The position numbers were made by a program, and so were the translations under genes. A stretch of 64,000 nt of DNA, taken from the NCBI GenBank assembly GCA_030038355.1, contig JASHPB010000247.1, forward strand, positions 1-64,000, read 5' to 3'. The stretch is from Candidatus Binataceae bacterium. Lineage in GTDB: Bacteria; Desulfobacterota; Binatia; Binatales; Binataceae. The first letter of the stretch is position 1; each line of letters opens with the position of its first letter. The notes under the pieces were generated by a model. The model made no database searches. It was not told where the DNA came from and worked only from the letters and a program-made list of their open reading frames with translations. Of this stretch, positions 49,645-58,836 are shown piece by piece.

Positions 49645-50085
49645 TTAGCGCCGCTGCGCGCCGGCTATCGTTCCGATCGGGACGAAGCGGCGCGAGGCGA
49701 ACTTCCAGCTATCTCCCACCTTTGAATACTCGTCCTCGTAGTAACCGGATCCGATCCACTCCATCGCGCGCGAGAAACTTCGAAGCTCCACGTAGCACCG
49801 GCCGGTCGCGCGCTTGGCGTCCTTCAGATCGACCACATGATTGTGAATGTACGGGCGCGGGTTCAGATCGCCGAGCGCGCCCTCGTACATCTTTTTCAAA
49901 TCCGCCTGGCCCTTGGTCGTCTGCTCGCGCTCGCGGCCCTTGAAGGTGAAGCTGGCGTCGGCGGTGAACAGGTCCACCAACCCCGTCAGATCGCTGCGCC
50001 ATACGCAGTCGCAGTAGCGGACCGGCAGCTCGCGGATCGATTCGCGATCCAGGAGCTCGGTGAGAAGCTGTTCGTTGCTCTTCAT
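49645..50085 (-). CDS. SnoaL-like / NTF2-fold protein
   Basis: LLTELLDRESIRELPVRYCDCVWRSDLTGLVDLFTADASFTF... ; SGYYEDEYSKVGDSWKFASRRFVP. Confidence 0.88.
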   Translation of the reverse strand: MKSNEQLLTELLDRESIRELPVRYCDCVWRSDLTGLVDLFTADASFTFKGREREQTTKGQADLKKMYEGALGDLNPRPYIHNHVVDLKDAKRATGRCYVELRSFSRAMEWIGSGYYEDEYSKVGDSWKFASRRFVPIGTIAGAQRR

Positions 50086-50218
50086 GATCGTCCTCCGTGT
50101 TCCATAACCGGACTCATCACTGCTTTCGCATAGTGATCGCCGCCCGTCAAATTGGAAGTATGCGGTCGCTACGCCGCGAGCATTACGGCGCTGGTTGGCG
50201 GGCCTGGGACGAACAGAA

Positions 50219-50330
50219 TTTGCTCCCCTTCTCGATGCGGGAAGGGTTGGGGGTTAGGTTGATTTTGATTCTGCAGAGCAGATCACCAAATCCAACCTAA
50301 CCCACCTTCCCCCCAGGGGAAGGAAGGCTT
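50219..50330. repeat. Intergenic nested inverted repeat (copy C)
   Basis: ccccttctcgatgcgggaagggttgggggttaggttga ... ccaacctaacccaccttccccccaggggaagg; resembles 17790-17890. Confidence 0.5.
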
Positions 50331-50370
50331 GACGCTCTGCCCGCTGGTAATTTCGCCGGTTTTCGATTGT

Positions 50371-52599
50371 TCAACCGACGGGCGTCATCTCGATCGGCAC
50401 GCCGCTCAGGACCGAATTGCCCGATAGCGGATCGCGCAACGCGTCATCGAAGAGCGCGTTGAGGTTGGGTCCTGGACGCCTCGCCGCGAGCGTGAGCCTC
50501 AGACCGGGCAAATCGTGACCCCATCCGTGTGGTAGGCTGACGACGCCCGGCATCATCTCGTCACTGAACTCCACCTGTGCCTCGATCGCGCGGCCGTCGC
50601 TGGAGATCCGCGCGCGCGAGCCGTGGCTGAGGCCGAGCCGTTTTGCATCCTCCGGATGCACCATCACGGTGCAGCGAAAGGTGCCTTTCGCCAGAATCGG
50701 TAGGTTGTGCATCCAACTGTTGTTCGAGCGGAGCTGTCGTCGTCCGACGATTACGAGGTCCGGCGCGGGACGTGCGAGGTCTGCCCCGGCTCGCTTCAGG
50801 TCGGCGATCAGCATCTCGGGTGCAAGTTCAATTCTGCCGGACGGCGTACGCAGCATCTCAGGGACTCGCGGCGCTAGCGCTCCAAGATCGATCCCATTCG
50901 GTTGAGCGGCGATCTTCGCCAGGTTAAGACCATCCGGATTCAGGCCGAACTGGTCGCCGTATGGGCCGCGCCGAATCGCCATATCGAGCAGCCGGTCGGG
51001 ACCTTTCCATTGCGACAACGCGTGCAGGGCGGCTTTGCTATCGGCGCCTCGCGAGCGCCCGCGGATTTCGTCGGCCAGAAATTCGTCGTCTAGGCGGTGA
51101 ACGTCGGCGTCTGCACCCTTGCCGAGCGCGATTGCGGTGAGACGCATCATGTTCTCCCACTCCGCGGGCTGGCCCTCGGCGTGGGACAGCGTGGCAGGGC
51201 TGAAACGCGCGACGTTCCGATAGACGAATTGCGAAAGCCCGACCTCGTAATTCGATGATTCGAGTTGCGAGGGTCCAGGCAGGATCACGTCGGCGTGCCG
51301 CGTCGTTTCGTTCAGGTAGATATCGAGGCTCACCATGAACTCGAGGCGCTCGAGCGCGGCAGCAAGGCGCGGGCCGTTTGGCGCGGCGAGGACAGGATTG
51401 GTCGCGATCGATATCAACGCCTTCACCTGACCTTCGCCGGGAACCTCGATTTCCTCGGCCAGGCATCCGATCGGAAACTCACCCATCACTTCGGGAGCAC
51501 CGGAGACGCGGCTCTTTCGCCTGCCTGTTATCACGCCGCGGCCGATGCCCGGCTGACCGCTGATATTGGCGGCGAAAGCGGGCGCCTTCGGAAACATCGA
51601 GCCGCCGGGCTCGTCGAGATGGCCAGTCAAAATGTTAATGACATCGATCAACCAGTTAACCATCGTGCCGTATTCCTGCGTGCAGGCGCCCATTCGTCCG
51701 TAAACGGCGGCGCGCTCGGTTCGCGCCAGTGTGCGCGCAAGATTGCGAATTGTCTCGGCGGGAATGGCGCATCGCGGCGCAACGATATCGGCAGCGAAGG
51801 GACCGATAGCGGCTTCGAGATCCTCGACCCCGGCGAGGTGCTCCTCGAGCCGTCCGAGCCGCACGAGATTTTCCTTGAACAGTGTGTGCACGATACCGAG
51901 CAGGAAGAATGCATCCGTGCGCGGGCGGATAAACAGATGGCGGCTTGCGGCCTCGGCCGTCTCGGTCCGGCGCGGATCGACAACGACCAGTTCGCCGCCG
52001 CGCGCGAGTAACGCCTTCGCCTTGCCGTGGAAATCCGGCACCGTCCAGAGGCTGCCGTTGGAGACGATTGGATTGCCGCCGATGATCATCAGCAATTCGG
52101 TGCGCTCGATATCGGGGACCGGGATCGACAACCACGCGCCGTACATCAGTCCGGAGGAAAGCTGCTTCGGCATTTGATCAAGCGTCGATGCGGTAAAGAT
52201 GTTGATCGAGCCGAGAGCACGCGCGACTCGCGGAATATAAAGCAGCAGACCGAAGCTGTGTGCGGCAGGATTACCGACTACGGTCGCAACCGAGTTGCGC
52301 CCGTGGCGTTTCATCACGTCTGGAAGGCGGCGCTCGATTTCGGCGAACGCTTCCTGCCAGGTTGCTTCGACCAAGCGGCCGTCGCGCTTGATGAGCGGCT
52401 GGCGTAGACGATCGGGGTCCTCGTGCAGGTCTTTCAGCGCGGCGCCCTTCGGGCAGATGTAACCCTTGCTGAAGACGTCGTTCGCGTTGCCGCGGACGCT
52501 CATCACCTTGCCGTCGCGCAGCGTGAGTTCGAGGCCGCAGCAGGCTTCACAGAAAGAACAAATCCGATGCGCGATCGTCTCGCCGCCCATGCTCGTCAT
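50371..52599 (-). CDS. Molybdopterin-dependent oxidoreductase (formate dehydrogenase/DMSO reductase-like, with N-terminal 4Fe-4S motif)
   Basis: HRICSFCEACCGLELTLRDGKVMSVRGNANDVFSKGYICPKGAAL; VILPGPSQLESSNYEV; molydopterin dinucleotide-binding C terminus. Confidence 0.93.
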   Translation of the reverse strand: MTSMGGETIAHRICSFCEACCGLELTLRDGKVMSVRGNANDVFSKGYICPKGAALKDLHEDPDRLRQPLIKRDGRLVEATWQEAFAEIERRLPDVMKRHGRNSVATVVGNPAAHSFGLLLYIPRVARALGSINIFTASTLDQMPKQLSSGLMYGAWLSIPVPDIERTELLMIIGGNPIVSNGSLWTVPDFHGKAKALLARGGELVVVDPRRTETAEAASRHLFIRPRTDAFFLLGIVHTLFKENLVRLGRLEEHLAGVEDLEAAIGPFAADIVAPRCAIPAETIRNLARTLARTERAAVYGRMGACTQEYGTMVNWLIDVINILTGHLDEPGGSMFPKAPAFAANISGQPGIGRGVITGRRKSRVSGAPEVMGEFPIGCLAEEIEVPGEGQVKALISIATNPVLAAPNGPRLAAALERLEFMVSLDIYLNETTRHADVILPGPSQLESSNYEVGLSQFVYRNVARFSPATLSHAEGQPAEWENMMRLTAIALGKGADADVHRLDDEFLADEIRGRSRGADSKAALHALSQWKGPDRLLDMAIRRGPYGDQFGLNPDGLNLAKIAAQPNGIDLGALAPRVPEMLRTPSGRIELAPEMLIADLKRAGADLARPAPDLVIVGRRQLRSNNSWMHNLPILAKGTFRCTVMVHPEDAKRLGLSHGSRARISSDGRAIEAQVEFSDEMMPGVVSLPHGWGHDLPGLRLTLAARRPGPNLNALFDDALRDPLSGNSVLSGVPIEMTPVG

Positions 52600-52741
52600 C
52601 TGGCTAACTCCCTTGGATTCATTGGGCCCCAACTCCAACCGCCTCAGTATGGAAAACGCGGATGGCTCTCGCAACGGACCACTATCGAGCGCATCGAAGG
52701 ATCCACTTGCCGGGCGTCGCTGAGGGCTTCCGGTAGTCAAA

Positions 52742-53402
52742 TCAAGCGGGCTGTACACTCTGAACATACTTCATGATGTCCGGTACTGAATCGGAAACAG
52801 TCAATTCAGCCGGCGCGTGCGACGCCGAGCGAAGTGGTAAGCCCAGATTTTCCGATTCGTATGCCCAGCCTCTGCTCGTCCAAGTGAAGTAGGGGACGAA
52901 CGTAGCACGACCACGCCGGGCAGGCCGGCGGCGCGCATTGCCAGTGTTGAAGGGCGTAACGTGGGCGCGAGATCCATGGCTCGCAAGCAAAGCCGCGGTG
53001 TCGATTTCGAAGATAAGTTGCGACCACGGTTGCACGGCGCGCGCCTGCCGATGCAGCCGTTTCAGGTCGAACCAGAAGAACACCATCGAATTGAGTAGCG
53101 CGTACCAGTCGCCCGGCGCGAGCCCATCGACGAGACACCGTTCGAGCGCCGATGGCGGCATCGGCACTTGATCGCGAAGGATTGTGCCGTCGGGTAAACA
53201 GGTCCGGACGCGGCGCTGCTCGCGACCGGATTGCCTGCATGACCGCGCGTCGAGACCGGTGCGTTCAAGCAACCGGTTCGCGCTGAGTAGCCCGTCACGC
53301 CGAATCGATTCGAGGTTGGCCGCCTCGACCAGGTGATAGCATCGCGCCGGCAAAAGTCGCCGCTCCGTTCGAACGCTCACTACGTCGTCTGAATTGTTCA
53401 CG
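52742..53402 (-). CDS. DUF7002-like hypothetical protein
   Basis: RCYHLVEAANLESIRRDGLLSANRLL ... LRDQVPMPPSALERCLVDGLAPGDWYALLNSMVFFWFDLKRLHRQARA; upstream part of the 1.4-kb ORF is antisense to the PLP enzyme and discarded. Confidence 0.6.
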
Positions 53403-53524
53403 CCGCCGACTATATGCGTTCGCCCCCTCTGATCCCCAGGGTCGCCGCGTGTTTTCCATCGTGATTGAATAGCTCGAGCAGCGTTTTTCTTCGCAAAGCG
53501 ATCAAATCGCGTTGGAGCAATCCC

Positions 53525-54757
53525 ATGGCGAGAATTTCGTACCGCGTGCGGCCCGAAACCGCAGTGCTGACGCGAGGCTTCGATCCTGCGTTGTCTGTAG
53601 GTTCGGCGCGGCCGCCTGTTTACCGCAGCTCGACATACGTTTTCCCGAGTCCGGAAGCCGCGGAGCGCGCTTTTCAAATCGTGCTTGGCAAGATTCGCCC
53701 GGAGGACGACTATCGCGCTGACCTGATCTACGCGCGGCTCAACCATCCGAACGCCGAGTTGGCCGAGACGCACCTCGTTCCGCTCGAGCGCGGAGCAACG
53801 GTAGCAGCAGTCTTCAACTCCGGAATGGCCGCGATCTTCACCGTGCTCCTCACGTTCCTGGAGCGCGGCAGCTCGCTCATCTACACGCAGCCGCTCTATG
53901 GCGGCAGTCAGCACCTGATTCACCAGGTGATCGAGCCGCTTGGCTTCACCGCCATCGGCGTGCCCGCGGGCAACACCGAAGCGCTTGCGGCGGCAATCCA
54001 GCGGCAGCGGGACCTCAAGCTGGTGCTGGTCGAAACTCCGGCAAATCCAACGCTGGTGATGACCGATATCAAGGCGGCGGCGAGCGCGGTCAGCCAACAT
54101 CCGCGCCGTCCTCTGCTCGCGGTTGATAACACGCTGCTCGGTCCGACGTTTCAGCATCCGCTGCTGCGCGGCGCCGATCTGGTGATTTACTCAGCGACCA
54201 AGTTCCTCGGTGGATTCAGCGATCTGCTCGGCGGTGCGGTGATGGCCGCAGACAGCGAGTTGATCCAGTCGCTTACCGGCGTGCGCGCCCTGCTCGGCAA
54301 CATTCTGCAAGCGGACGAGAGCTGGATTCTCGATTCGAGGTTGTCGACTGTCGCACTGCGCATGAATCGGCAGAGCAAGAATGCGCAGCGAATCGCCGAA
54401 GCGCTGGCACGGCATCCGCGGGTGAAGACGATGCACTATCCATCCCTCTTCACCGACGCATCGCAGATGGCGATTCGCGACGGCCAGACCGATTACCCGG
54501 GTTCGCTGATGTCGTTCGAGGTTGAAGGGGGAAAGGCGGCGGCGTTCGATTTTCTCCGCCGGCTCGAGATTGCGAGGAACGCGGTGAGCCTGGGCGGCGT
54601 CGAAACGCTCGCGTGTCATCCCAAGACCACGACCCACAGCGAGTACAGCGAGCAGGAATTCGCGGCGGCAGGGATCAACGATTCATTGGTGCGGATTTCC
54701 GTCGGAACCGAGCACTGGCGTGACTTGCTCGATGATTTCACGCGCGCGCTTGCCTGA
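53525..54757 (+). CDS. Trans-sulfuration family PLP enzyme (cystathionine gamma-synthase/lyase-like)
   Basis: ATVAAVFNSGMAAIFTVLLTFL, YGGSQHLIHQ, VDNTLLGPTFQHPLLRGADLVIYSATKFLGGFSDLLGG (PLP Lys). Confidence 0.94.
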   Translation: MARISYRVRPETAVLTRGFDPALSVGSARPPVYRSSTYVFPSPEAAERAFQIVLGKIRPEDDYRADLIYARLNHPNAELAETHLVPLERGATVAAVFNSGMAAIFTVLLTFLERGSSLIYTQPLYGGSQHLIHQVIEPLGFTAIGVPAGNTEALAAAIQRQRDLKLVLVETPANPTLVMTDIKAAASAVSQHPRRPLLAVDNTLLGPTFQHPLLRGADLVIYSATKFLGGFSDLLGGAVMAADSELIQSLTGVRALLGNILQADESWILDSRLSTVALRMNRQSKNAQRIAEALARHPRVKTMHYPSLFTDASQMAIRDGQTDYPGSLMSFEVEGGKAAAFDFLRRLEIARNAVSLGGVETLACHPKTTTHSEYSEQEFAAAGINDSLVRISVGTEHWRDLLDDFTRALA

Positions 54758-54859
54758 GGTCCGGCAGCATTCAAGTGCCGCCGGCGCAATTCGATCGATC
54801 CTGGAAAAGCGAGCGATCGGCTGCGCCGCCCGTTTGTTCAAACTACGAGCGCGATAGAT

Positions 54860-55480
54860 TCGCTCTCCGCCGGGTTAAGAATCGCGGGGTACGCATCGGC
54901 AATCTGCAGTGGCAGGTTCGGTACCCGCAAGACGAAGTCGAGCGGCTGCCGTGCAGGATGTCGTGTATGCAGCGCTCGACGACATGCTTGGCGCCGAGCG
55001 CGACCATCGGCAGCAGCGCGGCAATATCAGGTACCTCGCCCTCCTCGCAATTGAGCTCGCTGGCTGCGCGCTCCGCTCCGCATCCTGGAAGTAGATCGCG
55101 AGCGTATAGACCAGGTTCCACCGCGCGCCGCCGGCGAAATGGATCGCGTGCTGAGCCGCGAAGAGCAGCTCCTGCACGGTCTTGTTGGTGGTCCGGTAAG
55201 CCTGAGGATTGAGGCGGCGAATCTCTCGCGCCAGCGGCACGCTCACGAATTCGGTTGCGACTTCGAAATGCTCGCTGACCAGTGCAAGCCGTTGGCGATT
55301 GTCGAGCTATCGTTGCAGCAGAGAGCGCCGTAGAGCATTCGATGAAGCGCGCCTTGAAGACGGCGGCCCGATGGTTGGCGCACGGAGGCCGCGAGGGCGC
55401 GGATGCGGCGAAGCGTGCGAGGTCTAATGTTCGTGTGCGTTGCGGAAGGCGATTAGAAAAGCCATCTTCCGCAATCAGAT
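54860..55480 (-). pseudogene. Decayed gene of unknown family (frameshifted)
   Basis: Coherent segments in different frames: HFEVATEFVSVPLAREIRRLNPQAYRTTNKTVQELLFAAQHAIHFAGGARWNLVYTLAIYFQD / ELNCEEGEVPDIAALLPMVALGAKHVVERCIHDILHGSRS / LDFVLRVPNLPLQIADAYPAILN. Confidence 0.55.
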
Positions 55481-56005
55481 GCACCTATTAGCATCGAATC
55501 GATCGTGATGCTCTAAGATCTGAGTAAAGAGTCTGTGGACGCTTCGAAGTTGCCTCGCAGCAAGGCGAAAACTGCCCCCATCAGTCATTGCTCTATAGCT
55601 TACGCTTCTGTTCCGATCGCGAGATGCTCAAGCATCCTTTGGTTTGCATACACCGCGCAAACCATCCGGTCGCGGTCGCGGCGTCATTCTGGCAAACGAA
55701 GTTGGGCATCACCTGAAACGGCTGGTGTGTGGGGCGTGGATGCCGCGCCGCCGCGCACGAACTTCATGGCCGATCATCAGCAACATCTCTAGAATCGAAA
55801 GGAGATCCTCGCCGACCTCGTGATGGTCTTGGCGTGCTACCCCAAGGCCGCCGCAAGAACCCTTTTGGTTCCGCGACGTCAACAGGACTCAATCCGCAAT
55901 AGGACTCAATCCGCTGCTACCGAAGGTGCGGCGGCACGTGCGCGCGCTCACGAGCTTTGACTTCACCCCCGAGTTGTCGACAAGAGAGTTTACTAGCTCT
56001 CGACC

Positions 56006-56926
56006 ATGATACATGTAGCACGCTGCGCGAAGCGTTACTTCGCGGGCTCGGGATTTAGCTGCCCGCCGCGCTCTCGTTGGTCATTAGTTCCAGCGGATTT
56101 TAATCGCGGCCCGGTCCTGCTAGCCTGCGTGACAGATCACGCCGGTTATCTCATGAGCGTAAGTCGCGGCGGAATCTTAGTTCCTATTTCAAATCCTGAC
56201 GGTGTTGCGCCTCTGCTGGACCTCGCATTCGCTGCGACTCTGGCGCACGAGCCGCCACCGAATGCCCTCGTGATGGTTCGGCGGGAGCAGGGCGAAGCAC
56301 CACCCATCCCGCCGCATACTCCAACCTTCACGGCGGCGATGGAATTCCTCAGGACGCGCAATGCGAATGTCGCGCCTCAAATTGTCTGGACCGACGATCC
56401 CGCCGCGGACATCGTTCGCGCTGCCGCGGAGCAGGGCGCTGCCTGGATCCTGATGGGGTCGCATCGGCCGGTACTGACGCCCGACTATCGCGGCGGCACT
56501 GTAGGCGAGGTCCTCACGAAAGCTGCCGAGGCACAGATCAACGTCGCAGTGCTGATCTATGGACCTGCCGAGCCGCGCGAGCGCCTCGTTGCCGTCGTCG
56601 ATTACAGCTCCGAGGGTGCAGCGGCGATGGAAATATCAGTGAGGACTGCACTTGGCCGTCAATGCCAGATCCGGGCCCTGATGGTCCCGCGCCATCGCAG
56701 CGGACCCGACCTCGAACTGCTCGAGATGGTAAAGGCGGCCGGTAAGAAACTCGGCCGTCGCCCGAAGACTGACGTGCTTACCGAGCGCAGCGCCGCACGC
56801 CTGGCGCATCAGACGCCGGGTTCGATCGTGGTGATATCCTCGCGCTTGACCGAGCACTTGGGCTTGCCCATGGACAGCGCGCGCGGCGATTCGCGCCGCG
56901 TCCTCGTCGTCCACAGCGCGCGATAA
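56006..56926 (+). CDS. Universal-stress-protein-like protein (two USP-like domains), possibly a truncated antiporter C terminus; start uncertain
   Basis: GGILVPISNPDGVAPLLDLAFAATLAHEPPPNALVMVRRE; AAAEQGAAWILMGSHRPVLTPDYRGGTVGEVLTKA; second half VAVVDYSSEGAAAMEIS.... Confidence 0.65.
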   Translation: MIHVARCAKRYFAGSGFSCPPRSRWSLVPADFNRGPVLLACVTDHAGYLMSVSRGGILVPISNPDGVAPLLDLAFAATLAHEPPPNALVMVRREQGEAPPIPPHTPTFTAAMEFLRTRNANVAPQIVWTDDPAADIVRAAAEQGAAWILMGSHRPVLTPDYRGGTVGEVLTKAAEAQINVAVLIYGPAEPRERLVAVVDYSSEGAAAMEISVRTALGRQCQIRALMVPRHRSGPDLELLEMVKAAGKKLGRRPKTDVLTERSAARLAHQTPGSIVVISSRLTEHLGLPMDSARGDSRRVLVVHSAR

Positions 56927-56938
56927 CGATGGCAACAG

Positions 56939-57907
56939 TTACGCGAACTTCGGCAACACGCGATCCGTGAACGACACGAAGCTCTGATGACTGAGCGGCG
57001 CGCCGATCAGGTATTCGAGACCAATCTCCGCGCGCAACCGCTCGATCTTATCGACCACGCGCTCGGGCGTGCCGTGGATCACCACCGAGCCGACGTAGCG
57101 GTCGAGCAGGTCGCTCGCGCTTGCAGCGCCTCGTGGATTGACATAGGTGCGGAGGAGCCACTTGGCGCCCTCGCGCGCGACATCGGCAGCCTCGGCGTCG
57201 GTCGGCGCGATCGCGAGAAGGCGCGCCATCGGGATGTCGCGGCCGGTGATCGAATGGCCGTGCTCCTCTAGCCGCTCGTGATAAAGCCGCCGCTGCTCGC
57301 CAAGCTCGGCGTGCGTCGAATGCGGGTTCATCAGGATTGAGTAGCCGCAGGACGCGGCCCATTCTACCGCCTCGTTCGATCCTGCCGCAGCCCACATCGG
57401 GGGATGCGGCCTTTGCAGCGGCTTCGGCAACACCTCGATATTCTCGAACGAGAAATGCTCGCTCTTGAACGTGAGCTTCTCGTCGCGCCACGCGCGCATC
57501 ACGATTTCGACCGCCTCGTGAAAGCGCGCGCCGCTTGCTTCCGGCGTGATACCGAAGGCCTTGAACTCGCGCAGATCGAAGCCGCGACCCGCGCCCCAGT
57601 TCACACGACCACCCGACAAGATATCGAGCAGCGCAATCTCCTCGGCGAGGCGTAGCGGATGGTAAAGCGCGGCGAGCGTCACGGCGGCGCCGATCCTGAT
57701 GCGCTTGGTGCGCGCTGCGGCATATGCGCCCATCACTGGAATCGATGGGCACACGCTGTAGTCGTTGAAGTGATGCTCGGTCAGCCACACGGCGTCGTAG
57801 CCAGCGCGCTCCATGACTTCGATTCGCTGCAGCGCGCGTTCGTAGACGGTAGGCAGCTCGACGCGCCGATCCGGCCAACTGAAGAACTGCAGGATTCCGA
57901 ATTTCAA
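56939..57907 (-). CDS. LLM class flavin-dependent oxidoreductase
   Basis: LKFGILQFFSWPDRRVELPTVYERALQRIEVMERAGYDAVWLTEHHFNDYSVCPSIPVMGAYAAARTKRIRIGAAVTL; TTG start overlapping CinA stop. Confidence 0.92.
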   Translation of the reverse strand: MKFGILQFFSWPDRRVELPTVYERALQRIEVMERAGYDAVWLTEHHFNDYSVCPSIPVMGAYAAARTKRIRIGAAVTLAALYHPLRLAEEIALLDILSGGRVNWGAGRGFDLREFKAFGITPEASGARFHEAVEIVMRAWRDEKLTFKSEHFSFENIEVLPKPLQRPHPPMWAAAGSNEAVEWAASCGYSILMNPHSTHAELGEQRRLYHERLEEHGHSITGRDIPMARLLAIAPTDAEAADVAREGAKWLLRTYVNPRGAASASDLLDRYVGSVVIHGTPERVVDKIERLRAEIGLEYLIGAPLSHQSFVSFTDRVLPKFA

Positions 57908-58443
57908 GGCCGCTCCTTCAGAGCTGCTTCCAGGAGCTCGAGCGCGGCACGCGCGAACGCGTCCATGTTCGCAACGCGATCGCTGCTGCCGGTTCGCACG
58001 ACCAGTGCGCGCTCGACGGGACCAATTACCGCGATCGCTGACGTGCCGGCCGCATCGCCGTAGCGGCTGCCAGTCGGCCCGGCGGCGCCGATCTCGGAAA
58101 TCGCCCACGTTGTCGAGAGGCGGTCGCGCATCCCCCGTGCGAGCACGAGCGCGGTCGGCTCGGTGAGCCCGCGCATCTGCCCGAATGAATCTGCACCGAG
58201 GCCGAGTAGCTCGTTCATCGCCTTGCGCGTGTAGGTAACGCTGCCGCCGATGAAATAGTTGGACGCGCCCGCAATCGCGAGAAGAGCCGCCGCGATTAGT
58301 CCTCCCGACGACGACTCGGCGACGGCGACCGTGTCATGGCGATCCTTCAGAATTTCGGCGATACGTTCAGCAATCGAAACCAGTTCCTTCATAGATGGGC
58401 ACCGGGCGATGGCCGGAGCATATCGCCGGTGGATCGGAAACAA
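57904..58443 (-). CDS. CinA family protein (nicotinamide-nucleotide amidohydrolase-like)
   Basis: AVAESSSGGLIAAALLAIAGASNYFIGGSVTYTRKAMNELL. Confidence 0.92.
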   Translation of the reverse strand: MFPIHRRYAPAIARCPSMKELVSIAERIAEILKDRHDTVAVAESSSGGLIAAALLAIAGASNYFIGGSVTYTRKAMNELLGLGADSFGQMRGLTEPTALVLARGMRDRLSTTWAISEIGAAGPTGSRYGDAAGTSAIAVIGPVERALVVRTGSSDRVANMDAFARAALELLEAALKERP

Positions 58444-58537
58444 AAGCCAAGCGCTCGATGCTCACGCTTCAAACGCCGCGCCGCGCCATGCTAATTGTCA
58501 CGCTCTTGGCAACGCGATCTGACTGGAGACATGCACG

Positions 58538-58810
58538 ATGCTCTTTGTGATTATCGGGCACGACGGGCCAAACGGCGCGAAGCTGAGGCCGTCGCTCCGA
58601 CCGGCGCATCTCGACAATCTGCGGCCGCTGGTATCGGGCGGCAAAGTGAAAATTGCGGGTCCATTCACTGACGGCAGCGGCAGCCTGATCGTGGTGGACT
58701 TGCCAGACGAGGGGGCCGCGCGCGCATTCGCCGAGAGCGATCCGTACGTGAGGGGTGGCGTGTTCGAGCGCGTCGAAGTTAGGCCATTTCGTCAGGTTTT
58801 CCCCGAGTAG
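58538..58810 (+). CDS. YciI-like family protein
   Basis: LFVIIGHDGPNGAKLRPSLRPAHLDNLRPLVSGGKVKIAGPFTDGSGSLIVVDLPDEGAARAFAESDPYVRGGVFERVEVRPF. Confidence 0.93.
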   Translation: MLFVIIGHDGPNGAKLRPSLRPAHLDNLRPLVSGGKVKIAGPFTDGSGSLIVVDLPDEGAARAFAESDPYVRGGVFERVEVRPFRQVFPE

Positions 58811-58836
58811 CAGCAATCCTCTTCACTGGAGTTTCG

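Noticed and set aside
51265-52011. 248-aa plus-strand ORF
   Set aside because: Antisense to the molybdopterin oxidoreductase; spurious.
53403-54157. 5' half of minus ORF 52742..54157
   Set aside because: Fully antisense to the trans-sulfuration enzyme, which has much stronger coding evidence.
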